A stretch of 64,000 nt of DNA from Rhizodiscina lignyota (Eukaryota; Ascomycota; Dothideomycetes; Aulographales; Rhizodiscinaceae), in assembly GCA_010015805.1 (NCBI GenBank), contig ML978121.1, positions 1,178,001 to 1,242,000 of the forward strand. The letters are read 5' to 3'. The notes beneath the pieces were generated by a model that was given only the letters and a program-made list of their open reading frames with translations, was not told the DNA's origin and searched no databases. Position 1 is the first letter of the stretch. Each line of letters begins with the position of its first letter. The position numbers and the translations under genes were made by a program. This document shows positions 24,362 to 36,147 of the stretch, piece after piece.

Positions 24362-25764
24362 ATGTCCGACATCGCTTTAAAGAGCCCTCCGCGGGGCGAG
24401 AAGAGGAAACTTCGACGATCTGAAAGGATACAGGATGCTGTGAAACGACGGAAAACCCGTGGCGCGACAAGCTACGAAATTATACCCAAGGATATATCAA
24501 AGCGAACACCGATCGTGAAAATTACCGAAATAGCCACGCCGCCCCCCTCGATACCTCCGACTCCCAGCACCCAAAGTGCTCTTATTGTCGCCAGAAAGGG
24601 TGAATATGAGGTTGTCAACGACTTCCCCTTGACTCCTTTGCAACACGAGGATGAAATCATGATCCGTGGTCACACGGTTGGCCTGAATCCAATCGATTGG
24701 AAGTCAGTAGCCTTTAACTTTTGCCTACCTGATTTCCCATGGGTAAGTACCACCCGACCACAACTCTATATCAGAGTCCTAACAATCTTCGAAAGGTTAC
24801 TGGTCGAGAGATGGCCGGAGTCGTTGAAAAAGTCGGCAAGAATGTCTCGCACGTCCGCCCCGGAGACCGAGTCTGGACAAGCACCTACTACCGCGACGTA
24901 CGGGCCGGCACCTTCCAAGAATACGTAATCGTCCCTCAACATACCGTTCTACCTATCCCAGGGAACATATCATTTGAGGAGGCATCGGTTCTTGGAGTTG
25001 CGGGACTTACAGCCGCAATGACGCTGTGGAAGTGGATGGAGATTCCAATGCCAGGTAACACGTCCGCCGCAGGCCTACCATCTCCACCACAGACTCCTGA
25101 AGAACGTGCAGAAAACTCGACTGTACCGTTTGGGACCCTCTCTGCAGCCTCAGCCGCTGCTTTATCGAAGCAGACGGAGGCCAAGAACTCCAAAGGCTGG
25201 GTTCTTATCTGGGGTGGCAGCACAGTCACTGGCCAGTTTGCGACGCAACTTGTAAAACTCAGCGGCTTGAGAGCAATTACCATCACTTCAGGGCGTACAG
25301 CCGCGCTATCAAAGTCACTGGGAGCGGAGCACGTCATTGTCCGCGACGGGCTCGATTCATCGGATATTCTTGCTGAGATTGCTAGAGTCACTCAAGGTCA
25401 CATTACCCACGCAATCGACATTGTAGGCGAAGCAACTGCTGCACTGGTTCTTCGGGTTCTTTCGTCGGATCTACAACGAAAAGTCATGGGCGACCAAAAA
25501 ATTCCGTTTGCTCCTTTGGCTTTCATGAAGGCTAATCAAGAAGTTCCCGATACAGTCTCGGTGGAGAATGTGGAGATGAAAAGGTTCATATTGGACAAGG
25601 AGTCGAACAAATACGCTCTCGAGTTGAACCGTCTTCTTGAAAGCGGCCAGCTACAGTTGCCCGAGCTCGAAGTAGTGGAGGGAGGATTCCATGCTATCCC
25701 TAAAGCATTGGAGTTGCTGAAGAAGGGAGACATGGGAGGTCGGAAACTCATCGTAAAAGTCTAG
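24362..25764 (+). CDS. Zinc-type (MDR) alcohol dehydrogenase / enoyl-reductase-like oxidoreductase with basic N-terminal extension
   Basis: Medium-chain dehydrogenase/reductase of the fungal ToxD-like group; probably NADPH-dependent. Exons 24362-24742 and 24796-25764 encode 449 residues; the 53-bp intron joins FPW to VTGREMAGVVEKVG. The catalytic fold begins near residue 73 (SALIVARKGEYEVV, then GLNPIDWKS). The coenzyme-binding region carries WVLIWGGSTVTGQFATQLVKLSG, a variant of the Gly-rich Rossmann motif. No structural- or catalytic-zinc cysteine set is evident, as usual for this group. Unusual is a ~70-residue N-terminal extension with a dense basic cluster (KRKLRR, KRRK between residues 14 and 31), which resembles a bipartite nuclear localisation signal; no in-frame ATG lies between it and the enzyme domain, so the extension seems real. 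Substrate unknown. Confidence 0.88.
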
Positions 25765-26236
25765 TGATTCTTCTGGCGGCTCTCCTGCGTTGCATTTTCG
25801 GCGTTCAAGCATAGCGTTATCTGTTTCACGTAGACATCGGATGTGACTTTAAGCATGGCGAAATGTAAAACATTTCCTACCTCTACCTGGGCTGAGAGAC
25901 GCTGTTCCGGCCATCTTCTGATGATTCTCTGTGCTGGCTCTTGTAGAGGCGTGTGCGCGTTTTGCACTGCATAGAAGCTCTATCACCGCATCGCACACCA
26001 TACAGCCAATTTCGCAGTATGAAGCACTAATATCTACTACGCTCTGAGGGCCTATGCAGCAACTATAGTCTGGTAGCACAAGCTGCTCAATCCACAATCC
26101 ATGTGTAACCAGAACCGTGCTAATCGCTGATTACATAATCCATAGGGCTGAATTGGATACCTTGTAGCGTGGCGCAAAGAAGTTGAAAGTGTTGATGAAG
26201 GTGGAGTGTTAGCTCTAGCTAGCTATATTAAACACA
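25765..26236. other. Intergenic region
   Basis: 472 bp between two genes on the same strand; 3' flank of the MDR gene and promoter of the Rogdi-like gene. Nothing else seen. Confidence 0.5.
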
Positions 26237-27379
26237 ATGTCAACAGAAGTTTGGCCGCCAATATCAGCTCCCCAATTGGCAATAGAGGAGGACGCTACAT
26301 TGGTAAATTGCTACATCAGTGTCTGGCTCGGACCAAGACTAACATGCTCTTCGCGAACATAGGCACGCGAGCTCCAATGGCTCCTCGAATCACTCCAGAG
26401 CACACTGCAGTCACTGAAATCCGGACTGGAAGAATGTGCTGCTCTCCTCGCTCCGGTTGAACCGGGCTCGACGCTCGTATTATCGTCCCATCGCTCCGAG
26501 AATGTCAAAGGCACGGTGACCAGAGTGGGCACGAGGGTAGTCAAGGGCGTAAGTGCTTCGCCCAGAAGACGATATTTACGGAATTATAGAACTAAATTAA
26601 CCTCGCCACAGAATGTACAATTGCGACTTCAGACCCTCCCACCACCGCGAGGAGCGCCAGCTTTCCCACTCGTCGTGTCATCTGCGCCTCAGGCTCCCAC
26701 CCTCGTTCTCGACCAAATCGTCTCCGTTCGTACGCTTATCAATTCGTGTCTTGACATTGTGGATGTCAGTACTTGGACCGGCGATGCGAAGAATGCGGAT
26801 TTTATCTCTGGGCAGCTGCGACTGCTGGAAGAGAATATTCGGGAGGCGAAGGGCACGCTGAAGGGCGGGCCAGACATCCCCAACCCATGGTGGGAGGACC
26901 CGCTAGATGAGAATGTACGTATTGCTTATGGACTTCTTGTTGCTAACGCAACGCATGAGCAGCATATAGCTGACGTTGCTTCGCTGCAGATTTTTGACCC
27001 CCCACTACCTCATTATCTATCGGTCAATGTAGCCGTTGCAGAAGCGGCACTCGTGGTCACAATTCGTACCCTCTCCGCATCTTCACCCCAGCCATCGACA
27101 CCAGAGACACATCAGTCAACCTTCGTACCTAATTTCGGCCTACGAGATCGCCTTGCCGTTGCCCTCGGAGCAACGCGACCGCCAACGCATGACGAGATAG
27201 ATCAAACATTTACATTTCGCGGGGAGCAAGTTTCGGTAAAGGAGAAGGTCAGGGTGGAGAGCCAGGATCCTAGCTTAATGGCCGCTCTGGCAAAGCTCAG
27301 TAGTTTGGAGAGGGTAGTTAAAATGAGTAGGCAAGCTCTGGCAATCGTTATGGGGAGAGACACGAGCGATGACGACTAG
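26237..27379 (+). CDS. Rogdi/RAV2-family protein (V-ATPase assembly, RAVE complex)
   Basis: Fungal relative of Rogdi and yeast Rav2, a subunit of the RAVE complex that reassembles V1 and Vo sectors of the vacuolar H+-ATPase. Exons 26237-26302, 26363-26548, 26612-26914 and 26963-27379 give 323 residues. Introns: 60, 63 and 48 bp. The first exon (22 codons) and second exon carry the family signature ELQWLLESLQSTLQSLKSGL followed by ALLAPVEPGSTLVLSSHRSE and VTRVGTRVVKG, continuing to LPPPRGAP. The third intron is in frame (48 bp) with donor GTACGT, branch GCTAAC and acceptor CAG; splicing brings DEN next to HIADVASLQIFDPPLP, as the family shows. Several leucine-rich helices explain the older leucine-zipper name. 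Start supported by family N-terminus. Confidence 0.9.
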
Positions 27380-27880
27380 TATGATAGACGCCATTCACGG
27401 TAGCACGAAATGAAGATTGAGAAAAGGCCCTTTCAATTCTGATGTACAGAAGAAACACAGCAGCATCAGTGAAAAGTGAGACTCGCTAGTGTAGGCTTCC
27501 TCAATGGTACAAAAGGCTGTCCTCGCCGTTTCCGTCGAAGCACCATTCAATGCTGCAAAAAGGCTCATGCCGAATGCCATCTCTCCTCACAAGCATTTAC
27601 ATGCGAAACAAAAAATTGAGACCAGTATGCTCCACCAAGGAAAATGTGGGTCTCGATTCGATGCAAGATATCCGGAACTCCTCTTCTTCTTTTCAACTTT
27701 TGACGAAAAAGGCGAGGATTCAATGATTCCCTCTTCTATCCGCAAAATGATCGAGAGCCGGTAAATTGTATGACCATGTAGACGATGCCCGTGGGGAATT
27801 GTCTAGCCTTGACGACCGTGGCTGCTCATTCATCATTCATCATTTCTCCCTCATCTCTCTGGCCCTCATCTGCCATCACT
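27380..27880. other. Intergenic region between convergent genes
   Basis: 500 bp between the 3' ends of the Rogdi-like and eS27 genes. A T/C-rich stretch (about 27830-27880) lies just beyond the eS27 stop. No gene seen. Confidence 0.5.
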
Positions 27881-28336
27881 CTACTTTCTCCTGAATGAGC
27901 AGCCCTCCGTCAGCCGAGCCTTGCCTCCCGTCGGTTGGCATAATACTTGTGAGCAGCCGGCGCAGACGACGACGGTTTGGGCGTGTGAGAAGACGGTCGT
28001 GATCGTGAAGCAACCAGGGCACTTGACATCCATGAAGAATGATCGGGGACCGGGTACGAGCGTCTATAAGAATATATTAGGCTTTGTGCGTGTTGGAAGG
28101 ATATTGATAGGGGCAGTTAGGCGTACCTTCAGCTTGTGCTTGCGAGCTTCCGCCTGTGGCGTAGGGTTGAGGAGATCAACGGCGAGAACCTGAAGATAAC
28201 GTTGTTAGACTCATGCTCAACATTGTCGCAATGATATTTGATTCGTTTGATGGATCTTCGTATGTCGTGTGCTTGTTGCATAGGGGGTGTTCGCCACGAG
28301 GAGCGGTCGGAGGTTTGGGGGTCTGAAACTCACCAT
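27881..28336 (-). CDS. RPS27: 40S ribosomal protein eS27
   Basis: Small-subunit ribosomal protein eS27. Three coding exons on the minus strand: 28336-28334 (ATG only), 28189-28127 and 28063-27881, for 82 residues. Introns are 144 and 63 bp. The protein is essentially canonical: [21 protein letters not shown], then [17 protein letters not shown], a zinc-binding set C-x2-C...C-x2-C (CPGC and CAGC), and [15 protein letters not shown] at the end. It was missed by simple ORF calling because the exons are short. The intron directly after the start codon (ATG|GTGAGT) is a layout seen in many fungal ribosomal protein genes, where leader introns tend to raise expression (known generally; not shown here). 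Confidence 0.97.
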
Positions 28337-29994
28337 CTTGACGGATTTGAGTCGTTAAAGGTATTGAAGGCGACGGAGAGGTTGTTTCTGAAAGCTTCGA
28401 GGGTAAAGAAGGTATTCAGCGAGCGCTGTGTTGAAGGCGAGGGTGGAGAGAGGTGGTGATTAGAGGAGGGGAGCGGTAATAAGGTTGCAGCAATTTTGCA
28501 CTTTACCGTGTGTGTGTCACGTGTTTTTCGTGGTTCGTGCGCAACTCTGGAAGCGACTTCGAGACTTCCTGCCTCCCGCGCAGCCTCATTTCTATTTCGA
28601 TGACAACAACACATTTGACTCACCATGCCACAATTAATTAAACTCTACTCAGTGCACCAATAGTCCTGACTCATTTTCAGAGGCTGTGCTTCGTATGATC
28701 GATTTCGAGTGATTGAAACCCTCCCCGGCGAAGAGAGTAACTCGGAAAGCGCGGATCGAAATTGCTTGTTTGGTGTCCGGCCACGACAGCTGCTAAAGAG
28801 ATAGGTGATCATGGAAATTATTTGCTGCCTCCCTACCCATATCCCTCATCCTACTCACTTTGGGGCCTGCAAGTGGATGGAAGCCCATTTTGATATGGAG
28901 AGCGCAGACTTCGACAGTGAAAAGGCTGGCGTCGACGAAGGCTGTAACCACTCAAGGCGAGGAGGAGTGAAATTATATTTGAAAGCTGAATTCTACGTAC
29001 TTTGTGTATTATAACAGTAACAGACTCGTTGAAACAACTTGTGCTATGTTATGGAGGCTCACACTAAAGCCGCCGAGCAAACTGCAAACACATGTGGGTG
29101 GCAGCTCTTACACTTCAAGGCAGGTGAGAGTATCTCTGAAAGCTCAGTTATGTGCTCTTTGGAGTGTGCTAAATAATAGCGAGCCATTGGAAAACTTGCA
29201 CTCTTTATCGATCATAGATGATCCACATAATTGCTGTTCATCGTCTTGAAAGCTGCGACCAAAAAGTTGGTCATCCTTGAGGAGGACGCCTACAGTGCAG
29301 GCCAGGCGATCGCTTCGTGTTCGACAAAATAAAGGGAGGGTGAAGCAGGGTCTTCGGCCAAGCGTGCACCGAACAACTTCAACCCCCTTGGCTTAAGCTT
29401 GAAAACTCGCAGACTCGTGGTATTCACATTCGAATCTGCTACCATGAAGGTTTATCTTTCAATTTATTGTATAAGCGATCTACTTCTTTGACCCCACGAA
29501 GCAGACTTCAGAGGGAGATCGAAGTTACTCTAGTCTTCATTAATTGCCCAGGAGAGTTTGCGCTTAACGACTTATGCCAGGCCTTCGGTGTCTCGTGGTA
29601 TGATGTCACACTGCAACGGTAGCATTTGATTCCATCTGTCGACACTCGAACCTTGCATATTTGGATTCAATCTCTTTGGGTAGTCACTAAATGACTCGCA
29701 GGATCATGGACCGTATAGCGAAGCGGAGAAACTGTCAGCGACGGCGCTGAGCGGACGAGAACCCGCAAGCTGGTACCATTTATCCATTGAGGGCCATGAT
29801 CGTCTTTCGTCCCCTCTCCTATGCTTCCTACTTGCCAGAATCCTTCTAGCGCTGTCCACTAACCGTGCTGCTCACGATGAAGGTATACTTGAAAATGAGA
29901 TACAAGGTCGCAAGTCCGCCCTGGAGGTGCACTGCATACCAATTGTTATTCAAAGTCACTTCGAGCATTGCGTTTCAAAGACTTGCGTTTCGAT
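28337..29994. other. Long intergenic region between divergent genes
   Basis: 1.66 kb between the eS27 start and the GDSL esterase start. Contains an isolated copy of the 42-bp motif of the inverted-repeat family (29111-29152). Otherwise no gene or RNA was recognised. Confidence 0.45.
29111..29152 (+). repeat. Solo copy of the internal motif of the 225-bp inverted-repeat module
   Basis: Ungapped alignment with the motif inside the modules at 42642, 45978, 50236 (reverse) and 60126: core CAGGTGAGAGTATCTCTGAA against CAGGCGAGAGCATCTCTAAA. The flanking inverted repeats are not recognisable here, so this is a decayed relic or a chance partial match. Confidence 0.4.
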
Positions 29995-31187
29995 ATGTCA
30001 AGATTTTTCCTCTTCCTTTCCGCCGCTACGGTGATTTCATTTGTATGCGCTTCGTTGGAGAAGAGCGACTCATGGAACCTTGGTCACATGAAATCTCTGG
30101 TCACATTTGGCGATTCATATACAGACATAGAGCGTCTGTCTTATTTGATCAATCATAACGGAAGCCTTCCACCCATCGGATGGGTCCAGCCGCAGGTAGG
30201 TTTCGACCAACTGGTGTATCCGGAAAGAGTTTCGTCTCTGACTAATGCTCATCGAACAGACATCTCCTGCCTCTGATGGAGGTCGCTCGTGGCCGGAATA
30301 CGTATCACAGTACACAGGATGCAATCTCTATGACTACGCGGTTGCTGGGGCGGTTTGCTCCAACAACATAACGCCGAAGTACTTCGACGCTATTCACCGC
30401 AACATGCCCACCGTATTGGAGTACGAGGTGCCTACGTATCTTACTGAAAGTAAGCTCATTACGAACGGCACGGAGTTCCTTGACATTCCTGCATCAGAAA
30501 CAGTCTACTCCATTTGGATCGGAACGAATGACCTTGGAGAATACGCTCTGTTAACAGACTCACAAGTGCCCGGAACGAATATGGTCGACTTTGTAGATTG
30601 CGTATACAATTCTCTAGACGGGGTCTACAACAACGGCGGACGATACTTTGTTATCATGAACATCGGACCATTGCAACTCAGTCCGGAATTTGGCTTTCCC
30701 TGGAACGGAGCAGTGGGCGAGAACCATTACTGGCCCGACAAGCCGAGCAACATCACTCAAATAGCATTCCGTATGTGGGAGAGCGTGGTCATGGTAAACG
30801 ACGACTTCAAATACCGCACACCATTTGAAGTCCTCATCTCGAAGCGATATGCAGGCGCAAATTTTGCAGTCATGGACACGTACGGCCTGGTAAGTCCAAG
30901 TCCATTGAGAATGTCAGCCACAGAAAGCGGGCAGACTGGCTAATAGTGAATTGCAGATTTCAGACATGTGGCATAATCCCTCGGCGTATCTGAATGGGAC
31001 CGCTCCGCTGAACGTGACCGGCTTCGAAACTTACTGCCCGGCAAACCAGACTTGCACGATTCAGAATGCTGATTCATACCTGTGGTATGACGAGGTTCAC
31101 CCATCTGAGCAAGCATTCCGGAAAGTTGCAGAGGAGTTCGTTCGAGTGGTGCAGGGAACAAGCGTTTGGGCCACTTATTGGGGATGA
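29995..31187 (+). CDS. Secreted GDSL/SGNH esterase (CE16-like acetylesterase)
   Basis: Predicted extracellular carbohydrate or lipid esterase. Exons 29995-30195, 30260-30889 and 30957-31187 encode 353 residues; introns are 64 and 67 bp. Residues 1-20 form a signal peptide (MSRFFLFLSAATVISFVCAS). The SGNH blocks are in place: TFGDSYTD with nucleophile Ser41, the GTND block (IWIGTNDLGEY), and a C-terminal DEVHPSEQAF with Asp322 and His325. Several N-glycosylation sequons (NGS, NIT, NGT, NVT, NQT) suit secretion. The first ATG of the open frame in front of the signal peptide was taken; an upstream non-ATG frame was ignored. The substrate, plausibly acetylated plant polysaccharide, is inferred from the family. 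Confidence 0.92.
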
Positions 31188-31278
31188 TAATTTCCGTGTC
31201 AGCGAGACTAGTCCCATGTCATGTGCAATTTCAGCTCTCTTGGACGAGGAGTAGAGCTAGACGAGCGTAGCCGTAGTG

Positions 31279-32140
31279 CTAATTCTTAAGCCATTCATCA
31301 AACCATCGGATGGCCTGGAAGTATGCACTTTCCATCGCAAACTTCTTTCTCTTGTCGCTCAGATCCGTGCGGACTGCAAAGCCGTGCTCGACGGCGCCGT
31401 ACAGTGTCAGCTGATAAGGTACACCGAGCTTCAGAAGGATCTCCTCGCTTTCATGACGGTTCTCGGGGCTCATGACGTGATCGATTTCCGCGGCAGCAAT
31501 GCTCAAAGGCCCCCGAATGGCTTTCAGCTCCTCCCGCACGACCAAACTCGGATGCGCGATGAAGCCAGCATCGAGACCTTTGCCCTCTGCAAGGAAGCGT
31601 ACCACGTACTTCCCGCCGAAGCAGTAGCCCACAGCACCAATTTTCTTGACGCCAAATTCGCTTCGCATCGCTTTAATGGCGGCGTCGACGATGGAGTCTA
31701 TCTGCTCCTTCGGGTGCTTTGGCAGCCACTTCTGAAAGTCAAAAGTCGCGCCAGGGGAGAAGGCATCTGTTGGAACGGGGTCGCCGTGGAAGATGTCAGG
31801 CATGACTACAAAGTAGCCTGCATGAGCCATACTATCGGCGAGGCTATTTCGACAGTTAGCGTCCATCTCCGTCGTGTGGGATAGACTGAAAGGCGAAGCT
31901 TATACAGTCGGTTGTTCACAAATTGCATGCCGAAGGCGTCACAAATGTAAACAATTCCATATTCGGTCTTCTTATCGGGAGGATACGACAGATATGTCTC
32001 AGCTAGTGGCTGTTAGAGCCGTTTATGGGAAGTCCTCTATGCAATGGCTTACTTCCGGCGATGTCTTTGAACTCTCCAATCGACTCGCCGTCATGCATCA
32101 CTCCGCTGATGCAGCAGGATCCAGGGGCCTTTGAAGTCAT
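31279..32140 (-). CDS. Dienelactone hydrolase family protein
   Basis: Alpha/beta hydrolase of the dienelactone hydrolase family. Three exons on the minus strand, 32140-32053, 32002-31906 and 31843-31279, give 249 residues; introns are 50 bp (branch TCTAAC) and 62 bp (branch GCTAAC). The family N-terminus is rebuilt by splicing: GSCCISGVMHDGESIGEF, then YGIVYICDAFGMQFVNNRL joined to LADSMAHAGYFVVMPDIFHGDP. The Cys-His-Asp triad typical of the family is present: Cys135 in GYCFGGK, Asp182 in AAEIDH and His214 in VEHGFAVR. Fungal members often have unknown substrates; some hydrolyse lactones or esters. It is convergent with the GDSL gene, their stops less than 100 bp apart. Confidence 0.93.
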
Positions 32141-32806
32141 TGTTGCAAGACAGTTCGTTCAGATGAAAGGCCTCAGAATTCGACTTCAATTCAGAGTTAA
32201 ATCTGAGGCCGTACAAGACGATGACTCATTTCGAGGTATGCATCAGGAAGGGAACGAGCTGAGATGAAGAATGCTTCCACAAATGAGAGCCGAGTACTTT
32301 CGTCCGGTTTCGGCAAAGACTACATGTATCGATGGAGCCACCTTCAAACAAGATAATGACACTGGTATGGATTCCTGTTTATCGTTTTCCATCAACGCTA
32401 CTGCCAATATCTCAGAATAGACTCAACTCACTGCGTTGGTGAATTTTATGAATTTACGAACCGTCTCACCAACTGTTGCGGCATGTAGAGGAAAGTTGGC
32501 GACTTGCACAGTGACCACTAGCTCTTCCAGCCGAGTACGTGGTGACGATGGAGCGGTACTATCCCATAGAGGCGAACAGTATATACCATCAATTACTTCC
32601 AGAGGATAACGTATGTACAGCCCAAGTTGCCTTGCAGTTCACATCCCTTCTCTCAGCTCAGCCCAAACTGACGCCGCGATCATAGGGGCGCATCATCTGC
32701 ACGGGTAGCAGTCGCATCTCTTTGTGAGAGAGCTTCCAATGATGTCACTGGAAGTTGCCGAGTCCCAGTTTCATCTCAATAGACACGTCGAACCCTCAGG
32801 AAGCTT
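32141..32806. other. Intergenic region
   Basis: 666 bp between two minus-strand genes: promoter of the dienelactone hydrolase and 3' flank of GTR2. No gene seen. Confidence 0.5.
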
Positions 32807-34173
32807 TCAGCGAGGAAATACCTCCTTCATCGCGGCTTGGAAGACCCCGACGTTGTAGTCGATTAGTGCCTTCTTATCCGACGGGCTGTCGTCGCCCATG
32901 AGACATATTAGAGCCAGATACCTGCATCACCAGTCAGCTCTCATATTTACATCCTTGAGTGGTCGGATGATATCGACATACTTGTTTATCTCCCTGAGAT
33001 ACAGGTAATTATTGCCCTTCCTCTCCATCGTGATCAAGCTCTCCGCATCCTGATTTCCAGTCTCCTCAACTGCCACCGCCTCACCAGGAATAGCCTCGTC
33101 TCCGCGACCATAGCTGCTTTTTTCTATCAGATTCCGATCCCAGCCGTAGATTTCGCTCACATCGACTACAACATCAATGTAGTCGGAGCATATCTCGTAG
33201 CTTGAGCTGTCTGTCGGACTCGTATCAGTGGCGATGTAGATCTTGCTCAGGACATCAAAGAGATAAGCCTTCTCGATCCGGCAATTACTGCAAAGTGAGT
33301 TGAGCAAGCTCTCCAAGGTCGGAAGTTCTGGTATCAGCTTCTGAATGACTTTACTGAAAGCTTCGAAGATCGAATGGTCGTATATGCTCGTCTGGTAGAA
33401 GCTCACCGGCGCATTTTCGTAACCGGCATCGCTGAGCTCATCTTGCACACGTTGGATGATGTCGCGAAATGTGTCGCTTCTGTAGTCGTCGCTTAGCCCG
33501 TCTACCTTGTGCACAAATACCTCCACGTTGATTGCGGGATAGTGTTGCTGTAGGTTGAGGATGGTGGTGTTGAGGCGGGCTATGGCGTCGAGGTACTCAT
33601 CTTGGGCGTCGATGACCCAAATAAGAGCACCAATCTCGTCGAAGATGTTTTCGGTGTCGAATGCGGGATCGAAATAGTCAACATGCCCTGGGAAATCCCA
33701 CACTTGAAAGTCCATGAAGGAGCTAACAGAGAGTTAGTAAGCCATGTGCATAAAACATGACAAGGCCGAACTAACTGCATGGATTCCTTCTTTATCCTGG
33801 TTGTGGTTTCAAGATAGAGTGTTTCGCTCGGAGGAAGCTTGTGGAAGACAACGCTTGAGATTGATGACTTTCCGCTTCTGCGTTTCAAAAACATAAGTAC
33901 TGATTCTATGTTGGCAACCACATAATATTACCTTCTCTGGCCCATCAATAATAACCTTGGTTTGTTGTCTCCGATCTTGCCATTTGGTAATCTCCCTGTA
34001 TGGTATCGAGGTACGAGTGGACTCGAAGGTGTATCTGCATCTTGGAGGTCCTGAAAGTAGCGTTCAAGAGTTAACCTTGCACCTGGCTGGAACTGCTGCA
34101 ACGGCTGTTCGTGCTGATTTGATTCACTAGTGGAATCGCCTCGAACTGCATCAGACGGGCTTGGGGACGCCAT
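32807..34173 (-). CDS. GTR2: Rag-family GTPase Gtr2 (RagC/D homologue)
   Basis: Partner of Gtr1 in the vacuolar heterodimer that signals amino-acid sufficiency to TORC1. Exons on the minus strand: 34173-33932, 33877-33776, 33722-32982 and 32921-32807, total 399 residues. Introns are 54, 53 and 60 bp. Intron 1 splits the P-loop; splicing yields LLLMGQRRSGKSSISSVVF (G-x4-GKS at residues 78-85). Then follow TTRIKKES, the switch II-type DFQVWDFPGHVDYFD, ALIWVIDAQDEYLDA and VFVHKVDGLSDDYR (NKxD-like HKVD). The C-terminal roadblock-like domain ends LYLREINKYLALICLM and IDYNVGVFQAAMKEVFPR; the last exon is recovered only through the 60-bp intron. Intron 2 uses donor GTTAGT. Start taken at the only ATG before MASPSPSDAV. 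Confidence 0.95.
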
Positions 34174-36147
34174 GAGGAACAAACAAAGGCAAAATGACGG
34201 AGAGGTAAACAAAGACAGTTCAAGGAAAGGATGTCGTGCACCAAGCTCCAGGATGCTATCGCTCCAGGATTATTGCTGCCTCCTCCGTTGAAGTGGATTC
34301 TGGGCTCCCCATGGCAGATCGTTGACGATGTCGAGTTGAGGTGGATCAAAGTCAAGCTACAGCACGCGACCAGTCGGTGCGAGCATGTGATGATTTGTGC
34401 GGCGGATATGGGAAAGTGAGGAAGTCGCGAGACTGCACAAGGGGCCCAGTCAAGAGTTGGGAGTGCAAAGGACTAATTTCAAGAAATAAGGTGTTGGTGA
34501 TTCACCACTAGTGCAAGCAACGTTCCACGAGGCTTCCCGCGCGGCGATTTGCTCGATTGGGTCGAATCAAGTTGCAGTTGCAGATTGATTGGGTAGCACT
34601 CGCTCCCGGACAGCCGGCCGTGAGGCTGTAAATTCGCGAATGCGGAGTGGGTGAGTGCCTGGTTGAGTGGAGGCTCTGGGATGTGCTGCGACGTCGATCC
34701 TTGGGCCGATGATGCGAGGGAACCAACCTAAGGAGGCGGCAGCCACGAGATCACCATCCCACCGCCAGTATGATGGAAAGTTGAGGCAGCCGGTCCAGAT
34801 CGGTAAAAAGCTGCGTAGGGCTGAGGCGTATGCAGGGTCGCTCTTGCTTGGGATTGCGTGGTGCCGCGTGGGACGAAATCTCGGTGGGAAAAAAGCAAAA
34901 GGGAGTGATGAAGCTTGACACCCGAGCGGCGAGCCGCGCAGGAGGAAATCTGGCTTACCATTCTCTCTATTAAACAGCGTACCTGGCGCACCTCCACGCC
35001 CAGTCGGTGGCAGCAAATGCTGCCCAATCTGCCGAGAAACGACAAACGTCGAACAAGCAAAGGGTCAAGCCGGGTGTGGCAGCGTGGCCGGAGCAAGGGG
35101 AGCGGAGCAACAACTCCCACTCGTGCCTTCCGCAGTGCCAGTCGTTCCTGCTCCTGGCCAGCTTCTTCTCGTGCCTTCGGACTGAGTCGGTGGGCGTGCG
35201 GCAGCAGGATGAGACGCAAATGCCGTGCTGCTGTCTTGGGGCCGAGGGGAGGGCCTGAGAGAGGCTCTCGCTGCGCTGTCTTGCGACTCCAGGGCCGGCT
35301 TCACGCCGAGGATGACGTTCGGGCGCTGGCAAAATGAGCAGGGAGAATGCGCTGGCGAGGACAGACGCACGCCGGCGGGTCAGAGTGCTCTGGCTGTGGC
35401 GGAGCGCGGAAAAGCTGTGGTGAGCACGAAGGCGTTTACAGGTGGATGAGATGAGGTTACGCTGCAACTACGAAGGGTCTTTCGCGCGCCAGCGTGCATT
35501 ATCGATAGCCGCGAAGCAAGCTCCGCCGGTACCTAGCTACGTGCAACGCTGCACCGCGTCACCCAGACGCCATCGCTGCCATGGCACTGCGCGCATGTGA
35601 TGATACGGACTGCTCTGTCCTCGCACTGAGAACGGAAGTTGTACGGACGCCAGGATTGCCCCATATGACGGGGTGGAACGCAAAAACAACACACGAGCGC
35701 ATCCTAGCCGCACAGCGTCAAAAAATCCAGAAAATGACGCAGCTTCGCAGCGGAAATAAGCCCTCCGCAGCGGCACTAATGACTCGGCACTGGATAAATT
35801 GACCGCTACTCGACCCTCTGCGCAGCGCCACCATGCACTGCTCATCCAAAGGATTTCGAAGTCGTTCCTGAATTTCTAATTCGGCCTATCCCGACGAATG
35901 GGCGACAGGTGGACCGGGCCGCACCCTGGCTCTCTCACCGAAAACGAAGGCCAACCAGCATCCGCGACACGCTCCATTTGTGCTAGAATTGGGCATCCTA
36001 AGAACAGTACATGAAGCCCACTCCCGACCACTTTGACCGCCAGACAAAGCAAACGCGGAGCTTGCCACCCGCGACCGGTATCCGACAATCCCAACGCCAT
36101 TACCAGAGCGAATTATACCCTACCAAACGCCGAAAATCCAGGAACCA
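34174..36147. other. 2-kb gene-free, GC-rich interval
   Basis: Lies between the GTR2 start and the stop of the APP1-like gene, both on the minus strand. Many overlapping frames on both strands arise from high GC; none has a recognisable domain, signal peptide or consistent splice pattern. Most likely a long GTR2 promoter/leader, or an unrecognised non-coding transcript. Confidence 0.35.

Noticed and set aside
34567-35467. Several 100-165-codon overlapping frames upstream of GTR2
   Set aside because: Typical of GC-rich non-coding DNA, present in all frames on both strands without homology.
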